DNA from: Pseudomonas sp. MM211
GTDB taxonomy: Bacteria > Pseudomonadota > Gammaproteobacteria > Pseudomonadales > Pseudomonadaceae
Direction: 5' to 3'
DNA length: 64,000 bases
Assembly (NCBI RefSeq): GCF_020386635.1
Contig: NZ_CP081942.1
Coordinates: 4,340,001-4,404,000 of the forward strand
Position 1 is the stretch's first letter. Each line of letters begins with the position of its first letter. Positions 10,412 through 20,338 of this stretch are shown piece by piece. Below the pieces are notes generated by a model. It saw nothing but the letters and a program-made list of their open reading frames with translations, was not told the origin of the DNA and made no database searches. Made by a program: the position numbers and the translations under genes.

Positions 10412-11358
10412 GCACTTTCTGGAGCTGGTACATCACGCTGTTGACAGTGGGCAGCCTGGTCGCATTGTTCTGGCTGCTGTTCGCCACTCGCAAAGGGGAA
10501 CGCAAGAGCACCACCGATCAGACCATGGGGCATTCCTTCGACGGCATCGAGGAATACGACAACCCCCTGCCGCGCTGGTGGTTCATGCTGTTTCTCGGCA
10601 CACTGATCTTCGCAGCCGGCTACCTGGCGCTCTACCCGGGCCTGGGCAATTTCAAGGGCCTGCTGCCAGGCTACGAAGACGGCTGGACGCAAGTGGCCCA
10701 GTGGGAACGCGAAGTCGCCAAGGCCGATGCCCAGTACGGGCCGATCTTTGCCAAGTACTCGGCCATGCCGCTGGAGCAGGTGGCGCAGGACGAACAGGCG
10801 CTGAAGATGGGTGGCCGGCTGTTCGCCACCTACTGCTCGATCTGCCACGGCTCGGATGCCAAGGGCGCGGTGGGCTTTCCCAACCTGACGGATCAGGACT
10901 GGCGCTGGGGCGGCGATGCCGAAACCATCAAGACCACCATCCTCAACGGGCGCATCGGCACCATGCCGGCCTGGGGCGAAGTGCTCGGTGATGACGGCGT
11001 GCGCAACGTGGCGGCTTATGTGCGCAATGGCCTGGCCAAGCTGCCATTGCCGGAAGGCAGCAATGCCGATCTGGACAAGGGCAAGCAACTGTACGACAGC
11101 ACCTGCGTGGCCTGCCATGGCCCGACTGGCAGCGGCATGGCCCTGCTTGGCGCACCAGACCTGACCCACCCGGGCGGCTGGATCTACGGATCGAGCCTGG
11201 CACAGTTGCAGCAGACCATCCGCTACGGCCGCAATGGTCAGATGCCGGCCCAAGAGCAGTATCTGGGTAACGACAAGGTGCATCTGCTGGCGGCCTACGT
11301 GCTGAGCCTGAGCCGCAAACCGCAAACCGCAAACCGCAAACCGCAACCAGGCGAATAA
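10408..11358 (+). CDS. ccoP1: cbb3 oxidase subunit III, diheme cytochrome c (copy 1)
   Basis: A 316-residue protein with two N-terminal helices (about 6-26 and 57-77) and two periplasmic c-type heme sites, CSICH at 143-147 and CVACH at 233-237. It is the electron entry point of the oxidase. The start overlaps ccoQ1 (ATGA). The C-terminus ends in a short low-complexity run of four KPQTANR-like units (bases about 11318-11350) that copy 2 lacks, which looks like a small tandem expansion of a 10-base unit. Confidence 0.96.
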   Translation: MSTFWSWYITLLTVGSLVALFWLLFATRKGERKSTTDQTMGHSFDGIEEYDNPLPRWWFMLFLGTLIFAAGYLALYPGLGNFKGLLPGYEDGWTQVAQWEREVAKADAQYGPIFAKYSAMPLEQVAQDEQALKMGGRLFATYCSICHGSDAKGAVGFPNLTDQDWRWGGDAETIKTTILNGRIGTMPAWGEVLGDDGVRNVAAYVRNGLAKLPLPEGSNADLDKGKQLYDSTCVACHGPTGSGMALLGAPDLTHPGGWIYGSSLAQLQQTIRYGRNGQMPAQEQYLGNDKVHLLAAYVLSLSRKPQTANRKPQPGE

Positions 11359-11367
11359 TGCCCATGT

Positions 11368-11441
11368 GTAGGAGTGGCTTTAGCCGCGAGCTATTTGGTG
11401 TCTGGTCGGGCGATAAAGCTCGCGGCTAAAGCCGCTCCTAC
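11368..11441. repeat. REP inverted repeat upstream of the RAYT gene
   Basis: Arms at 11368-11392 and 11417-11441 are inverted copies with one mismatch and a 24-base spacer (left arm begins GTAGGAGTGGCTTTAGCCGC). It sits 9 bases after the ccoP1 stop and 53 bases before the transposase start. It is the left member of a pair that brackets the RAYT gene and may also end transcription of the first cco operon. Confidence 0.9.
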
Positions 11442-11494
11442 GCAGGTTGCTATCTGTCAGCTACCGTTGCTTTACCTACTCGGGAGGCAACGGA

Positions 11495-11944
11495 ATGCCC
11501 CACTCAGTCAGTGTGCGCAAAGGCCGAATCTCTCTAACCAACCAGATCTACCTGCTCACGGCCACTGTCGAAAATCGCCAGGCGATCTTTGCCGACCTGG
11601 CGCCCGCTCGTCTCCTCATTCGCGAGTTGCATCATGCCCAGGCATCAGGACTGGCTGAGTCGCTCGCCTGGGTAGTCATGCCAGATCACCTGCACTGGCT
11701 GGTATCCCAGCAACAAGGCTCGCTCAGCGAATTGATGCATCGCGTCAAAGGACGCAGCGCCTTGCAGGTGAATCGTCGGCTCGGCCGCCAAGGCAAACTC
11801 TGGCAAGAGGGCTTCCATGACAGAGCGCTACGCCGTGAGGAGGACATACTGCCAACTGCACGATACATAGTTGCCAATCCTCTACGTGCAGGCCTGGTAA
11901 AACGTATCGGCGATTACCCTTTTTGGGATGCAGTGTGGCTCTGA
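11495..11944 (+). CDS. rayT: REP-associated tyrosine transposase (RAYT, Y1_Tnp/TnpA_REP family)
   Basis: A 149-residue single-domain Y1 transposase. The metal-binding motif MPDHLHWLV gives His65 and His67, and the candidate nucleophile is Tyr124 in ARYIVANPLRAGLV. These enzymes nick and join single-stranded REP hairpins and are thought to spread and maintain REP/REPIN repeats; most are single-copy and vertically inherited. The ATG is preceded by GGGAGGCAACGGA. REP hairpins lie at both ends of the gene, the standard RAYT arrangement. The catalytic residues are intact, so it may be active. Confidence 0.93.
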   Translation: MPHSVSVRKGRISLTNQIYLLTATVENRQAIFADLAPARLLIRELHHAQASGLAESLAWVVMPDHLHWLVSQQQGSLSELMHRVKGRSALQVNRRLGRQGKLWQEGFHDRALRREEDILPTARYIVANPLRAGLVKRIGDYPFWDAVWL

Positions 11945-11996
11945 AAATCTGCTCAATATTTTCGGCCCGACTCCAGCAACTTTAACTATCGCAACC

Positions 11997-12061
11997 GTGG
12001 GAGGGGCTTTAGCCCCGAGCTCTTTGTACTAAATAAAGCTCGGGGCTAAAGCCCCTCCCAC
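11997..12061. repeat. REP inverted repeat downstream of the RAYT gene
   Basis: Perfect 25-base inverted arms at 11997-12021 and 12037-12061 with a 15-base spacer (left arm begins GTGGGAGGGGCTTTAGCCCC). It differs from the upstream REP only at a few positions (GGGG/CCCC in place of GTGG/CCGC), so the two flanks are variants of one REP family. It also makes a strong hairpin between the RAYT and ccoN2. Confidence 0.92.
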
Positions 12062-12269
12062 AAGATACAGGCCCCCACGGTAACCCCCTTCCGCCCGACA
12101 GGCCCGCCTGCACTGGCCGCGCCTCCTCTCGAAACACAGCAAAGCTCACTACAGAGCGCTTTCCGCATATTTCCGACGCATTGCACCGCCCCTGCCGGTC
12201 GGGGATACTCGCGCCGCCCAAAATATCTATCGCCCCATCCGCAGCACCCAGCCCAGCGTGGAACCCAGC
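12062..12269. other. Leader region of the second cco operon
   Basis: 208 bases with no open frame worth calling. I looked for an FNR/Anr box (TTGAT-N4-ATCAA) because the second cco operon is Anr-induced in P. aeruginosa, and found none resembling it. The promoter could not be placed with confidence. Confidence 0.4.
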
Positions 12270-13724
12270 ATGAGCCCAGCAAGCAGTCCGGCTGCCTACA
12301 ACTACAAGGTCGTCCGCCAGTTCGCGGTGATGACGGTGGTCTGGGGCGTGGTCGGCATGGCGCTGGGCGTGTTCATCGCAGCGCAGCTGGTGTGGCCGCA
12401 GTTGAACCTGGGCATGGAGTGGACGAGCTTCGGCCGCCTGCGCCCGCTGCACACCAATTCGGTGATCTTCGCCTTTGGCGGCAGCGCGCTGTTCGCCACC
12501 AGCTATTACGTGGTGCAGCGCACCTGCCAGGTCCGGCTAATGTCCGACCGCCTGGCGGCCTTCACTTTCTGGGGCTGGCAGGCGGTGATCGTCGCGGCGG
12601 TGATCAGCCTGCCGATGGGCTACACCAGCAGCAAGGAATACGCCGAGCTGGAATGGCCGATCGATATCCTTCTGGGCATCGTCTGGCTGGCCTACGTGGT
12701 GGTGTTCTTCGGCACCATCGCCAGGCGCAGGACGCGCCACATCTATGTCGCCAACTGGTTTTACGGGGCCTTCATCCTGGTCACCCTGATGCTGCACGTG
12801 GTCAACAGCGCAGCGGTGCCGGTCAGCCTGTTCAAGTCGTACTCGGCGTATGCCGGCGCCACCGATGCGATGATCCAGTGGTGGTATGGGCACAACGCCG
12901 TGGGCTTCTTCCTCACCACCGGTTTTCTGGGGATGATGTATTACTTCGTGCCGAAGCAGGCGGCGCGACCGATCTACTCCTATCGCCTGTCCATCGTGCA
13001 CTTCTGGGCACTGATCACCCTGTACATCTGGGCCGGCCCGCACCATCTGCACTACACCGCCTTGCCGGACTGGGCCCAGAGCCTGGGCATGGTGATGTCG
13101 ATCATCCTGCTGGCGCCGAGCTGGGGCGGCATGATCAACGGCATGATGACCCTCTCCGGCGCCTGGCATAAGTTGCGCACGGATCCGATCCTGCGCTTCC
13201 TGGTGGTGTCCCTGGCGTTCTACGGCATGTCGACCTTCGAGGGGCCGATGATGGCCATCAAGACGGTCAACGCTCTGTCCCACTACACCGACTGGACCAT
13301 CGGCCACGTTCATGCCGGGGCGCTCGGCTGGGTAGCGATGATCACCATCGGCTCGCTCTATCACCTGATTCCCAGAGTGTTCGGCCGCGAGCAGATGCAC
13401 AGCCTGGCGGCGATCCACGTGCACTTCTGGCTGGCCACCGTCGGCACCGTGCTGTACATCGTCGCGATGTGGGTCAACGGCATCACCCAGGGCCTGATGT
13501 GGCGGGCGGTGAACGAAGACGGCACGCTCACCTACTCCTTCATAGAGTCCCTGGAGGCCAGCCACAACGGCTACGTGGTGCGCATGATCGGCGGCGCGAT
13601 CTTCTTCAGCGGCATGCTGTTGATGGCTTGGAACACCTGGCGCACCATCGGCGCCGCCCAGCCGGCGCAGTACGATGTCGCCGCACGGATTCCCGTTGCC
13701 CAGTCAGGGAGTGCCAACGGATGA
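12270..13724 (+). CDS. ccoN2: cbb3-type cytochrome c oxidase subunit I (copy 2)
   Basis: A 484-residue paralogue of the first CcoN with all heme and CuB ligands kept: [27 protein letters not shown] and HVHAGALGW. The ATG at 12270 ([13 protein letters not shown]) aligns best with copy 1; a GTG four codons upstream is possible. Its stop overlaps ccoO2 by four bases (ATGA). Two complete operons in tandem are typical of Pseudomonas; in P. aeruginosa the second is induced by low oxygen. Confidence 0.97.
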   Translation: MSPASSPAAYNYKVVRQFAVMTVVWGVVGMALGVFIAAQLVWPQLNLGMEWTSFGRLRPLHTNSVIFAFGGSALFATSYYVVQRTCQVRLMSDRLAAFTFWGWQAVIVAAVISLPMGYTSSKEYAELEWPIDILLGIVWLAYVVVFFGTIARRRTRHIYVANWFYGAFILVTLMLHVVNSAAVPVSLFKSYSAYAGATDAMIQWWYGHNAVGFFLTTGFLGMMYYFVPKQAARPIYSYRLSIVHFWALITLYIWAGPHHLHYTALPDWAQSLGMVMSIILLAPSWGGMINGMMTLSGAWHKLRTDPILRFLVVSLAFYGMSTFEGPMMAIKTVNALSHYTDWTIGHVHAGALGWVAMITIGSLYHLIPRVFGREQMHSLAAIHVHFWLATVGTVLYIVAMWVNGITQGLMWRAVNEDGTLTYSFIESLEASHNGYVVRMIGGAIFFSGMLLMAWNTWRTIGAAQPAQYDVAARIPVAQSGSANG

Positions 13725-14329
13725 AACACGACCTGATCGAAAAGAATATCGGCCTGATGACCCTGCTGATGGTCATCGCGGTGAGCATCGGCGGCCTGAC
13801 CCAGATCGTCCCGCTGTTCTTCCAGGATGTGGTCAACGAACCCGTCTCCGGCATGAGACCCTATACCGCGCTGCAACTCGAAGGCCGCGACGTGTACATA
13901 AAGGAAGGTTGCGTCGGCTGCCATTCGCAGATGATCCGCCCGTTCCGCGCCGAGACCGAACGCTACGGCCACTATTCGGTAGCCGGTGAAAGCGTGTGGG
14001 ATCACCCCTTCCTGTGGGGCTCCAAGCGCACCGGGCCGGATCTGGCGCGCATCGGCGGCCGCTACTCGGATGATTGGCACCGCGTGCACCTGATCAACCC
14101 GCGCGACCTGGTACCGCAATCAAAGATGCCGGCCTATCCCTGGCTCGCCGAGAAGAAACTGGACAGTGCGCTGACCGCCGAGAAAATGAAGATCATGCGC
14201 GACTTCGGCATTCCCTACAGCGATCAGGACATCGCCAAGGCCAGGGAAGCGGTCGAGGGGCGTAGCGAGCTGGACGCGCTGGTCGCTTACCTGCAGGTGC
14301 TCGGCACCGCCATCCAGAACAAGCGGTGA
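13721..14329 (+). CDS. ccoO2: cbb3 oxidase subunit II, monoheme cytochrome c (copy 2)
   Basis: A 202-residue protein, the same length as copy 1, with an N-terminal membrane helix and the single heme site CVGCH at 64-68. A central DNA stretch (about 13977-14056) is nearly identical to copy 1, while the C-terminal third differs more ([16 protein letters not shown]). Confidence 0.97.
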   Translation: MKHDLIEKNIGLMTLLMVIAVSIGGLTQIVPLFFQDVVNEPVSGMRPYTALQLEGRDVYIKEGCVGCHSQMIRPFRAETERYGHYSVAGESVWDHPFLWGSKRTGPDLARIGGRYSDDWHRVHLINPRDLVPQSKMPAYPWLAEKKLDSALTAEKMKIMRDFGIPYSDQDIAKAREAVEGRSELDALVAYLQVLGTAIQNKR

Positions 14330-14333
14330 GCCG

Positions 14334-14534
14334 ATGCCAGCCTTCCTGACCGACATCGGCACCATCCGCGGCATCGGCACCGCCGTGGTGTTCATCGCCT
14401 TCGTCGCCGTGGTGCTATGGGCCTACAGCAACAAGCGCAAATCCAGCTTCGACGAGGCAGCCAACCTGCCCTTCGCCGATGAGCCGGAGGCTCGCAAAGA
14501 CGCCAACGACAATGCCGGGAGCGACCGGCCATGA
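14334..14534 (+). CDS. ccoQ2: cbb3 oxidase subunit CcoQ (copy 2)
   Basis: A 66-residue small subunit with one membrane helix and the same [14 protein letters not shown] tail motif as copy 1, plus a few extra C-terminal residues. It starts 4 bases after ccoO2 and overlaps ccoP2 by 4 bases. Confidence 0.93.
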   Translation: MPAFLTDIGTIRGIGTAVVFIAFVAVVLWAYSNKRKSSFDEAANLPFADEPEARKDANDNAGSDRP

Positions 14535-15478
14535 GCACCTTCTGGGGTTTCTATGTGGCCCTGCTCACCCTCGGCACGCTGCTGGCGGTAACCTGGCTGA
14601 TCTTCGCCACGCGCAAGGGCCAGCGCCCAGACAACACCGACCAGACCGTCGGCCACAGCTTCGATGGCATCGAGGAATACGACAACCCGCTACCACGCTG
14701 GTGGTTCCTGTTGTTCGTCGGCACCTTGATCTTCGCCTTTGGCTACCTGTTGCTCTACCCCGGCCTCGGCAACTTCAGGGGGCTGCTGCCCGGCTACGGC
14801 GACGGCTGGACGCAAGTCGCCCAATGGGAGCGCGAGATGGCCGTCGCCGATGCCCGTTACGGCCCGCTGTTCGCCACGTACGCCGCCATGCCCATCGCCG
14901 ACGTGGCCAAGGACGAGCGGGCGCTGAAAATAGGCGGCCGCCTTTTCGCCAACCATTGCTCGGTGTGCCACGGCTCCGATGCCAAGGGCGCCTTCGGTTT
15001 TCCTAACCTGACCGACGATGACTGGTTGTACGGCGGCGACCCTGAGACCATCAAGACCTCCATCATGCAGGGCCGCCAGGGCGTGATGCCGGGCTGGCAG
15101 GAGGTGCTGGGCGATGACGGCGTGCGTGACGTCACCGCTTACACGCGCAGCCTCTCCGGCCTGGAAAACCCGGCGGATATCGTCGTGGATGTGGACAAGG
15201 GCAAGCAGCTGTACGACAGCAGCTGCGCCATGTGCCACGGCCCCGACGGCAAGGGCATGCAGGTGCTTGGCGCGCCCAACCTGACTGACAAGGTCTGGCT
15301 GTACGGCTCCAGCTTCGCTCAGGTGCAGCAGACCATCCGCTACGGTCGCAGCGGCCAAATGCCGGCGCAAGAGGACTTTCTCGGCAACGACAAGGTGCAC
15401 CTGCTGGCCGCCTACGTGTACAGCCTGTCGCAGCGTGAAAAAGAGCCCGTGGCGGAGCGAAATCAGGAGAAAGATTGA
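14531..15478 (+). CDS. ccoP2: cbb3 oxidase subunit III, diheme cytochrome c (copy 2)
   Basis: A 315-residue diheme cytochrome with two N-terminal helices and heme sites CSVCH at 143-147 and CAMCH at 232-236. It is colinear with copy 1 but has a charged C-terminal tail ([14 protein letters not shown]) in place of the KPQTANR run. It is the last structural gene of the second operon. Confidence 0.96.
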   Translation: MSTFWGFYVALLTLGTLLAVTWLIFATRKGQRPDNTDQTVGHSFDGIEEYDNPLPRWWFLLFVGTLIFAFGYLLLYPGLGNFRGLLPGYGDGWTQVAQWEREMAVADARYGPLFATYAAMPIADVAKDERALKIGGRLFANHCSVCHGSDAKGAFGFPNLTDDDWLYGGDPETIKTSIMQGRQGVMPGWQEVLGDDGVRDVTAYTRSLSGLENPADIVVDVDKGKQLYDSSCAMCHGPDGKGMQVLGAPNLTDKVWLYGSSFAQVQQTIRYGRSGQMPAQEDFLGNDKVHLLAAYVYSLSQREKEPVAERNQEKD

Positions 15479-15483
15479 GCGCA

Positions 15484-15497
15484 CTGATCTGGGTCAG
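15484..15497. promoter_or_regulatory. Candidate FNR/Anr-type site upstream of ccoG
   Basis: CTGAT-CTGG-GTCAG is a symmetric 14-base match to the FNR-family consensus TTGAT-N4-ATCAA (7 of 10 defined positions). It lies 6 bases after the ccoP2 stop and 161 bases before ccoG. It is a reasonable Anr target because ccoGHIS assemble the low-oxygen oxidases. The score is moderate and the site is not proven. Confidence 0.45.
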
Positions 15498-15658
15498 GGC
15501 GGGGTTTCGATGCTGCGCCTAGGATGGTCACGCCTGATCCCTGCGACGGGTAGCCGCAAGCCCTGTGGGGGCTGGAGGCGTACCATCGGCGCAGCGAACG
15601 ATCGCGACCGGCAAGTATCGGTCGCGACATGCCCGACCAACCGTTGTGGTAGCCCTCG

Positions 15659-17068
15659 ATGAGCCAACAGATCCCCGTCAAGAACGTCACGCCCGCTGCT
15701 GCAGGCGAGACCATCGACCTCTATGCCAGTCGCGAGAAAATCCACACCCGCGCCTTCAGTGGTTTCTACCGCAACCTGCGACGGGCCGGCGGCGCGCTGT
15801 TGTTCATCCTCTACTTCGGCACCGTGTGGCTGAACTGGAACGGCCACCAGGCAGTGTGGTGGAACCTGCCGGAACGCAAGTTCCACATCTTCGGCGCCAC
15901 CTACTGGCCACAGGATTTCGTGCTGCTCTCGGCGCTGCTGATCATCGCCGCCTTCGGGCTGTTCTTCATCACCGTCTTCGCCGGCCGTGTGTGGTGCGGC
16001 TACACCTGCCCGCAGAGCGTCTTCACGTGGATTTTCATGTGGGCGGAAAAGGTCACAGAGGGCGACCGCAACCAGCGCATGAAGCTGGAAAAAGCCCCCA
16101 TGAGCACCACCAAATTTGTCCGCCGCTTCGCCAAACACGGCATCTGGCTGGGCGTTTCGCTGATCACCGCAGTGACCTTCGTCGGCTACTTCTCGCCGAT
16201 CCGCGAACTGCTCGGCGAACTGCTCACCTTCGAGGCCGGAGGCTGGGCGCTGTTCTGGATCGGCTTCTTCACCCTCGCCACCTACGGCAACGCCGGCTGG
16301 CTGCGCGAGCAGGTGTGCATCCACATGTGCCCTTACGCGCGCTTCCAGAGCGTGATGTTCGACCAGGACACCCTGATCGTTTCCTACGACCCGCGCCGTG
16401 GCGAAGCCCGCGGGGCGCGCAAGAAGAGCGCCGATTACAAAGCCCAGGGCCTGGGTGACTGCATCGACTGCACCCTGTGCGTGCAGGTCTGCCCGACCGG
16501 TATCGACATCCGTGATGGCCTGCAGATCGAATGCATCGGCTGCGCCGCGTGCATCGATGCCTGCGACAGCATCATGGACAAGATGAACTACCCGCGCGGG
16601 CTGATCAGCTACACCACCGAGCACAACCTTTCCGGGCAGCAGACCCAGCTGCTGCGCCCACGCCTGATCGGCTATGCAGTGGCGTTGCTGGCCATGTTCG
16701 CGGTGTTCGGGTGGGCGCTGAACGACCGCCCGTTGGTGGAGCTGGACGTGCTCAAGGATCGGGTACTTTATCGGGAGAACGAGCAGGGCCGAGTCGAGAA
16801 CGTCTATACCCTGAAGATCATGAACAAGGCACAACAGGACGTCGTCTACCGCATTGAGGCCGATGGCCTGGATGGCCTGATTTACGAAGGCCGCCGCGAA
16901 GTCCGCGCGCTGGCCGGCGAAGTGCTGGCGATCCCGGTGGAGCTGTCCATCGATGCCGAAAAATTGCCATCCAGCACCAACGAGATCACCTTCCGCATCC
17001 GTGCCACGGATGACCAGAGCATCCACAACGACGCCAGCAGCCGGTTTATCGGCCCTAGCGTGAGATAG
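15659..17068 (+). CDS. ccoG: cbb3 oxidase assembly ferredoxin-like protein CcoG (FixG/RdxA)
   Basis: A 469-residue membrane protein with about five helices and two 4Fe-4S ferredoxin motifs in the middle (CIDCTLCVQVCP and CIGCAACIDAC), followed by an Ig-like C-terminal domain. The N-terminal half also carries VWCGYTCPQS and a further CIHMCPY pair. CcoG is proposed to reduce Cu(II) to Cu(I) for delivery to the CuB site of CcoN. The ATG at 15659 follows a 180-base gap that holds a possible Anr site. Confidence 0.95.
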   Translation: MSQQIPVKNVTPAAAGETIDLYASREKIHTRAFSGFYRNLRRAGGALLFILYFGTVWLNWNGHQAVWWNLPERKFHIFGATYWPQDFVLLSALLIIAAFGLFFITVFAGRVWCGYTCPQSVFTWIFMWAEKVTEGDRNQRMKLEKAPMSTTKFVRRFAKHGIWLGVSLITAVTFVGYFSPIRELLGELLTFEAGGWALFWIGFFTLATYGNAGWLREQVCIHMCPYARFQSVMFDQDTLIVSYDPRRGEARGARKKSADYKAQGLGDCIDCTLCVQVCPTGIDIRDGLQIECIGCAACIDACDSIMDKMNYPRGLISYTTEHNLSGQQTQLLRPRLIGYAVALLAMFAVFGWALNDRPLVELDVLKDRVLYRENEQGRVENVYTLKIMNKAQQDVVYRIEADGLDGLIYEGRREVRALAGEVLAIPVELSIDAEKLPSSTNEITFRIRATDDQSIHNDASSRFIGPSVR

Positions 17069-17086
17069 CTGAACGGCTGGTGGGCT

Positions 17087-17132
17087 CGCCCGGCCCACCC
17101 TACAGCTGTAACTCCGTAGGGTGGGCCGGGCG
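17087..17132. repeat. Inverted repeat between ccoG and ccoH
   Basis: Perfect 17-base inverted arms 17087-17103 and 17116-17132 (left arm CGCCCGGCCCACCCTAC) with a 12-base spacer. It splits the ccoG-ccoHIS transcript. There is no T-run after the hairpin, so it is more likely a REP-like repeat, mRNA-stabilising hairpin or attenuator than an intrinsic terminator. Confidence 0.8.
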
Positions 17133-17205
17133 GCGATCCGCTTCAGCCCACCAAAGCGAATGACCCAAGCCAAGCACCAACACCGAGAAGAGAAGCAGGC
17201 CAGCC

Positions 17206-17712
17206 ATGAACGAAGAGACTCAACCCGCCCCCTGGTACAAGCAGTTCTGGCCGTGGTTTCTGATCGCCCTGCTCGGCTACTCGGTGATCCAGGGGCTGAC
17301 CCTGCTGACCGTGGCCACACGCAACCCGCCGGGGCTGATCTCCGACGATTACTACGACGTCGGCAAGGGCATCAACCAGTCGCTGGAGCGCGAGAACCTG
17401 GCCGTGCGCCTGCAATTGCGCGCCACCCTAGACCTCGACGATCAGCGCGGCATTGCCGAGCTGCACCTGCAGGGCAGCAGCGCGCCGGCGCAACTGGTGC
17501 TCAACCTGGTATCGCCCACCCAGCCCGAGCGCGACCGCCGGGTGGTGCTGCAGCATCAAGGTGAAGGCCTGTATCGCGGCAACTTGCAGGACAGCGTCCA
17601 GGGCCGGCGCTTCGTCGAGCTGATCGGACAGGAAGGCGGCCAGGACTGGCGCCTGTTCGAGGAAGAAACCCTGCAACCCGGCCAGAGCATCCAGCTCGGG
17701 GATGAAGCCTGA
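17206..17712 (+). CDS. ccoH: cbb3 oxidase assembly protein CcoH (FixH)
   Basis: A 168-residue protein with one N-terminal membrane helix (about residues 16-38) and a FixH-type periplasmic beta domain. The segment [13 protein letters not shown] after the helix is typical of the family. CcoH is needed for stability and assembly of the cbb3 complex. Its TGA stop overlaps a CTG codon that probably starts ccoI. Confidence 0.92.
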   Translation: MNEETQPAPWYKQFWPWFLIALLGYSVIQGLTLLTVATRNPPGLISDDYYDVGKGINQSLERENLAVRLQLRATLDLDDQRGIAELHLQGSSAPAQLVLNLVSPTQPERDRRVVLQHQGEGLYRGNLQDSVQGRRFVELIGQEGGQDWRLFEEETLQPGQSIQLGDEA

Positions 17713-20141
17713 TCGACGCCCCAGCCCTCGGGACTGCACAGGCCGTCCCCACGCCCTGCTACCACTGCGCTCTGCCTGTGCCCGCGGGCACGCACTTCCA
17801 GGCCGTGGTATTGGGGCAACCCCGCGAAATGTGCTGCCCCGGTTGCCAGGCGGTGGCCGAAACCATCGTGCAGAACGGCCTCGAGCATTACTACAGCCAC
17901 CGCAGCGAGGCTGCCAGCAATCCCCGGCAATTGCCCCAGGTACTGCCGGATGAGCTGGCACTGTACGACCGCAGCGACGTGCAGCAGCCCTTCGTCGAGC
18001 ATCAGGGCGAGCTGAGCGAAACCAGCCTGCTCATCGAAGGCATCAGCTGCGCGGCCTGTGGCTGGCTGATCGAGAAGCACCTGCACGGCCTGACGGGCGT
18101 AGCCGAAGCCCACCTCAACCTGTCCAGCCATCGCCTGCTGGTGCGCTGGGACGCGAGCACCCTGCCGCTCAGCGAACTGCTCGGCGCAATCCGCCATATC
18201 GGCTATGCGGCCCATCCCTGGCAGGCCGATGCCGCTGCCGAGCAATTGACCCGGGAAAACCGCCGGGCCATGCGCGAACTGGGTGTGGCCGGGCTGCTGT
18301 GGATGCAGGTGATGATGGCGAGCATGGCCACCTGGCCGGAATTCAATGTCGACCTGAGCCCGGAGCTGGACAGCATCCTGCGCTGGGTCAGCCTGTTTCT
18401 CACCACGCCCATCGTCTTCTACTGTTGCGGCCAGTTCTTCCGTGGCGCTCTGCGTGACCTGCGCACCCGCCACCTGAGCATGGACGTCTCGGTGTCGCTG
18501 GCCATCGGCGGCGCCTATGCGGCGGGCATCTGGTCCACCGTCACGGGCCATGGCGAGTTGTATTTCGACGCGGTGGGCATGTTCGCCCTGTTCCTGCTCA
18601 GCGGCCGCTACCTGGAACGTCGCGCTCGGGAACGCACTGCAGCGGCGACCGCGCAACTGGTCAAGTTGCTGCCGGCCTCCTGCCTGCGCCTGGATGAACG
18701 CGGCCAGAGCCAGCGCATCCTGCTCAGTGAGCTGCGCGTCGGTGACCGGGTACAGGTACCACCCGGCGCCTTGCTGCCTGCGGACGGCCGGGTACTGGAA
18801 GGCCACTCCAGCGTCGACGAATCCCTGCTCACCGGCGAATACCTGCCGCAACCCCGCACGATCGGTGATGGCGTAACGGCCGGCACGCTCAACGTCGAAG
18901 GCCCGCTGACCGTCGAAGTGCAGGCACTGGGCGACGCCACCCGGCTGTCGGCCATCGTGCGCCTGCTGGAACGCGCCCAGAGCGAAAAACCGCGCCTGGC
19001 GGAAATCGCCGACCGGGTCGCCCAGTGGTTTCTGTTGATCGTTCTGGTGGTGGCCGCTGTCGTCGGCCTGGTCTGGTGGCAGCTCGATCCGTCGCGCGCT
19101 TTCTGGGTCGTCCTCGCCCTGCTGGTCGCCACCTGCCCCTGCGCCCTCGCCCTGGCTACGCCAACCGCCCTGACCACCGCCACCGGCACCCTGCACAAAC
19201 AGGGCATGTTGCTGACTCGCGGTCACGTGCTGGAAGGCCTGGAGCAGATCGACACGCTGATCGTCGACAAAACCGGCACCCTCACCGAAGGCCGCCTCAC
19301 CCTGCGCGCCGTGCATGCGTTGGCCAGCTTGGATGGTGATGCCTGCCTGGCTCTCGCCGCCGCCCTGGAAAGTCAATCCGAACACCCCATCGCCCGCGCC
19401 TTTGGCCATGCCGCAGCGCCTGTCGACGCGCTGCAGAGTTTTCCCGGCCTGGGCTTGCAGGGCACTGTGGGTGGCCGCCGGCTGCGTATTGGCCAGCCCG
19501 CGTTCGTCAGCGCACTCAGCGCCAGCCCAGCACCCGATATTCCGGGGGATCAGGGCCAATGGCTGCTGCTCGGTGATGAACAGGGCCCACTGGCCTGGTT
19601 CGTCCTCGATGATCGCCTGCGTGACGACGCCCCTGCGCTGATCGAGGCAGCCCGTGCTCGTAACTGGCAGATTCTCCTGCTCAGCGGCGACAGTTCACCC
19701 ATGGTCGGCGAAGTGGCCACTCAACTGGGTATCGAGCAAGCACAGGGTGGTCTGACACCGGATGCCAAGCTGGCCATTCTCCGCGACCTGCAAGCACAAG
19801 GGCGGCGCGTGCTGATGCTTGGCGATGGCGTCAACGACGTGCCGGTACTCGCCGGAGCCGATATCAGCGTGGCCATGGGCTCGGCCTCCGACCTGGCAAA
19901 GACCAGCGCCGACGCGGTGCTGCTATCCAATCGCCTGAGCAGCCTGGTCGACGCCCTGCGCCTGGCCCGTCGCACCCGCACCATCATCATCGAAAACCTG
20001 GCCTGGGCCGGGCTGTACAATGGCCTGGTACTGCCCTTCGCGGCCCTCGGCTGGATCACCCCGATCTGGGCCGCGCTGGGCATGTCGTTCAGTTCGTTGC
20101 TGGTGGTGCTCAATGCGCTGCGCCTGGGGAAATCATCATGA
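17709..20141 (+). CDS. ccoI: Cu+-exporting P1B-type ATPase for cbb3 assembly (CcoI/FixI/CopA2 type), probable CTG start
   Basis: A P-type ATPase of about 810 residues. Domains in order: an N-terminal CYHC...CCPGC metal-binding region, an HMA domain with SCAACG, a CPC ion site in [12 protein letters not shown], phosphorylation motif DKTGTLT, a SEHPIA motif and hinge GDGVNDVP. It supplies periplasmic copper for CcoN. The first ATG/GTG/TTG in frame is GTG at 17778, but starting there removes the conserved CYHCALPV segment. The only likely upstream start after the in-frame stop at 17703 is CTG at 17709, forming a CTGA overlap with the ccoH stop, with GGGG 7 bases before it. The start is an inference. 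Confidence 0.9.
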   Translation: MIDAPALGTAQAVPTPCYHCALPVPAGTHFQAVVLGQPREMCCPGCQAVAETIVQNGLEHYYSHRSEAASNPRQLPQVLPDELALYDRSDVQQPFVEHQGELSETSLLIEGISCAACGWLIEKHLHGLTGVAEAHLNLSSHRLLVRWDASTLPLSELLGAIRHIGYAAHPWQADAAAEQLTRENRRAMRELGVAGLLWMQVMMASMATWPEFNVDLSPELDSILRWVSLFLTTPIVFYCCGQFFRGALRDLRTRHLSMDVSVSLAIGGAYAAGIWSTVTGHGELYFDAVGMFALFLLSGRYLERRARERTAAATAQLVKLLPASCLRLDERGQSQRILLSELRVGDRVQVPPGALLPADGRVLEGHSSVDESLLTGEYLPQPRTIGDGVTAGTLNVEGPLTVEVQALGDATRLSAIVRLLERAQSEKPRLAEIADRVAQWFLLIVLVVAAVVGLVWWQLDPSRAFWVVLALLVATCPCALALATPTALTTATGTLHKQGMLLTRGHVLEGLEQIDTLIVDKTGTLTEGRLTLRAVHALASLDGDACLALAAALESQSEHPIARAFGHAAAPVDALQSFPGLGLQGTVGGRRLRIGQPAFVSALSASPAPDIPGDQGQWLLLGDEQGPLAWFVLDDRLRDDAPALIEAARARNWQILLLSGDSSPMVGEVATQLGIEQAQGGLTPDAKLAILRDLQAQGRRVLMLGDGVNDVPVLAGADISVAMGSASDLAKTSADAVLLSNRLSSLVDALRLARRTRTIIIENLAWAGLYNGLVLPFAALGWITPIWAALGMSFSSLLVVLNALRLGKSS

Positions 20142-20338
20142 CCGCCTTGTACATCCTGATTCCCGTTGCCCTGCTGCTGGTCGCCTTTGCCGTGTGGCTG
20201 TTCTTCTGGGCGGTCGACAGCGGCCAGTACGACGACCTCGACAGCCCGGCCCATCGCATCCTTTTCGACGACGATGACCCGCGCCATAAAGCGGCGGTGA
20301 AGCAGGCCAGCGAGCCAGACCAGAAACCCCATGACTGA
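20138..20338 (+). CDS. ccoS: cbb3 oxidase maturation protein CcoS
   Basis: A 66-residue protein with one membrane helix (about residues 4-24) and the CcoS/FixS motif VWLFFWAVDSGQYDDLD. CcoS is needed to insert cofactors (heme and Cu) into CcoN. It overlaps ccoI by 4 bases and the next gene by 8, so translation of the assembly genes is coupled. Confidence 0.94.
   Translation: MTALYILIPVALLLVAFAVWLFFWAVDSGQYDDLDSPAHRILFDDDDPRHKAAVKQASEPDQKPHD

Noticed and set aside
11368..12061. A possible CRISPR or insertion sequence between the cco operons
   Set aside because: There are only two hairpins, not regularly spaced repeats, and the enzyme is a RAYT without terminal inverted repeats or target duplication. 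It is explained by the REP/RAYT model.
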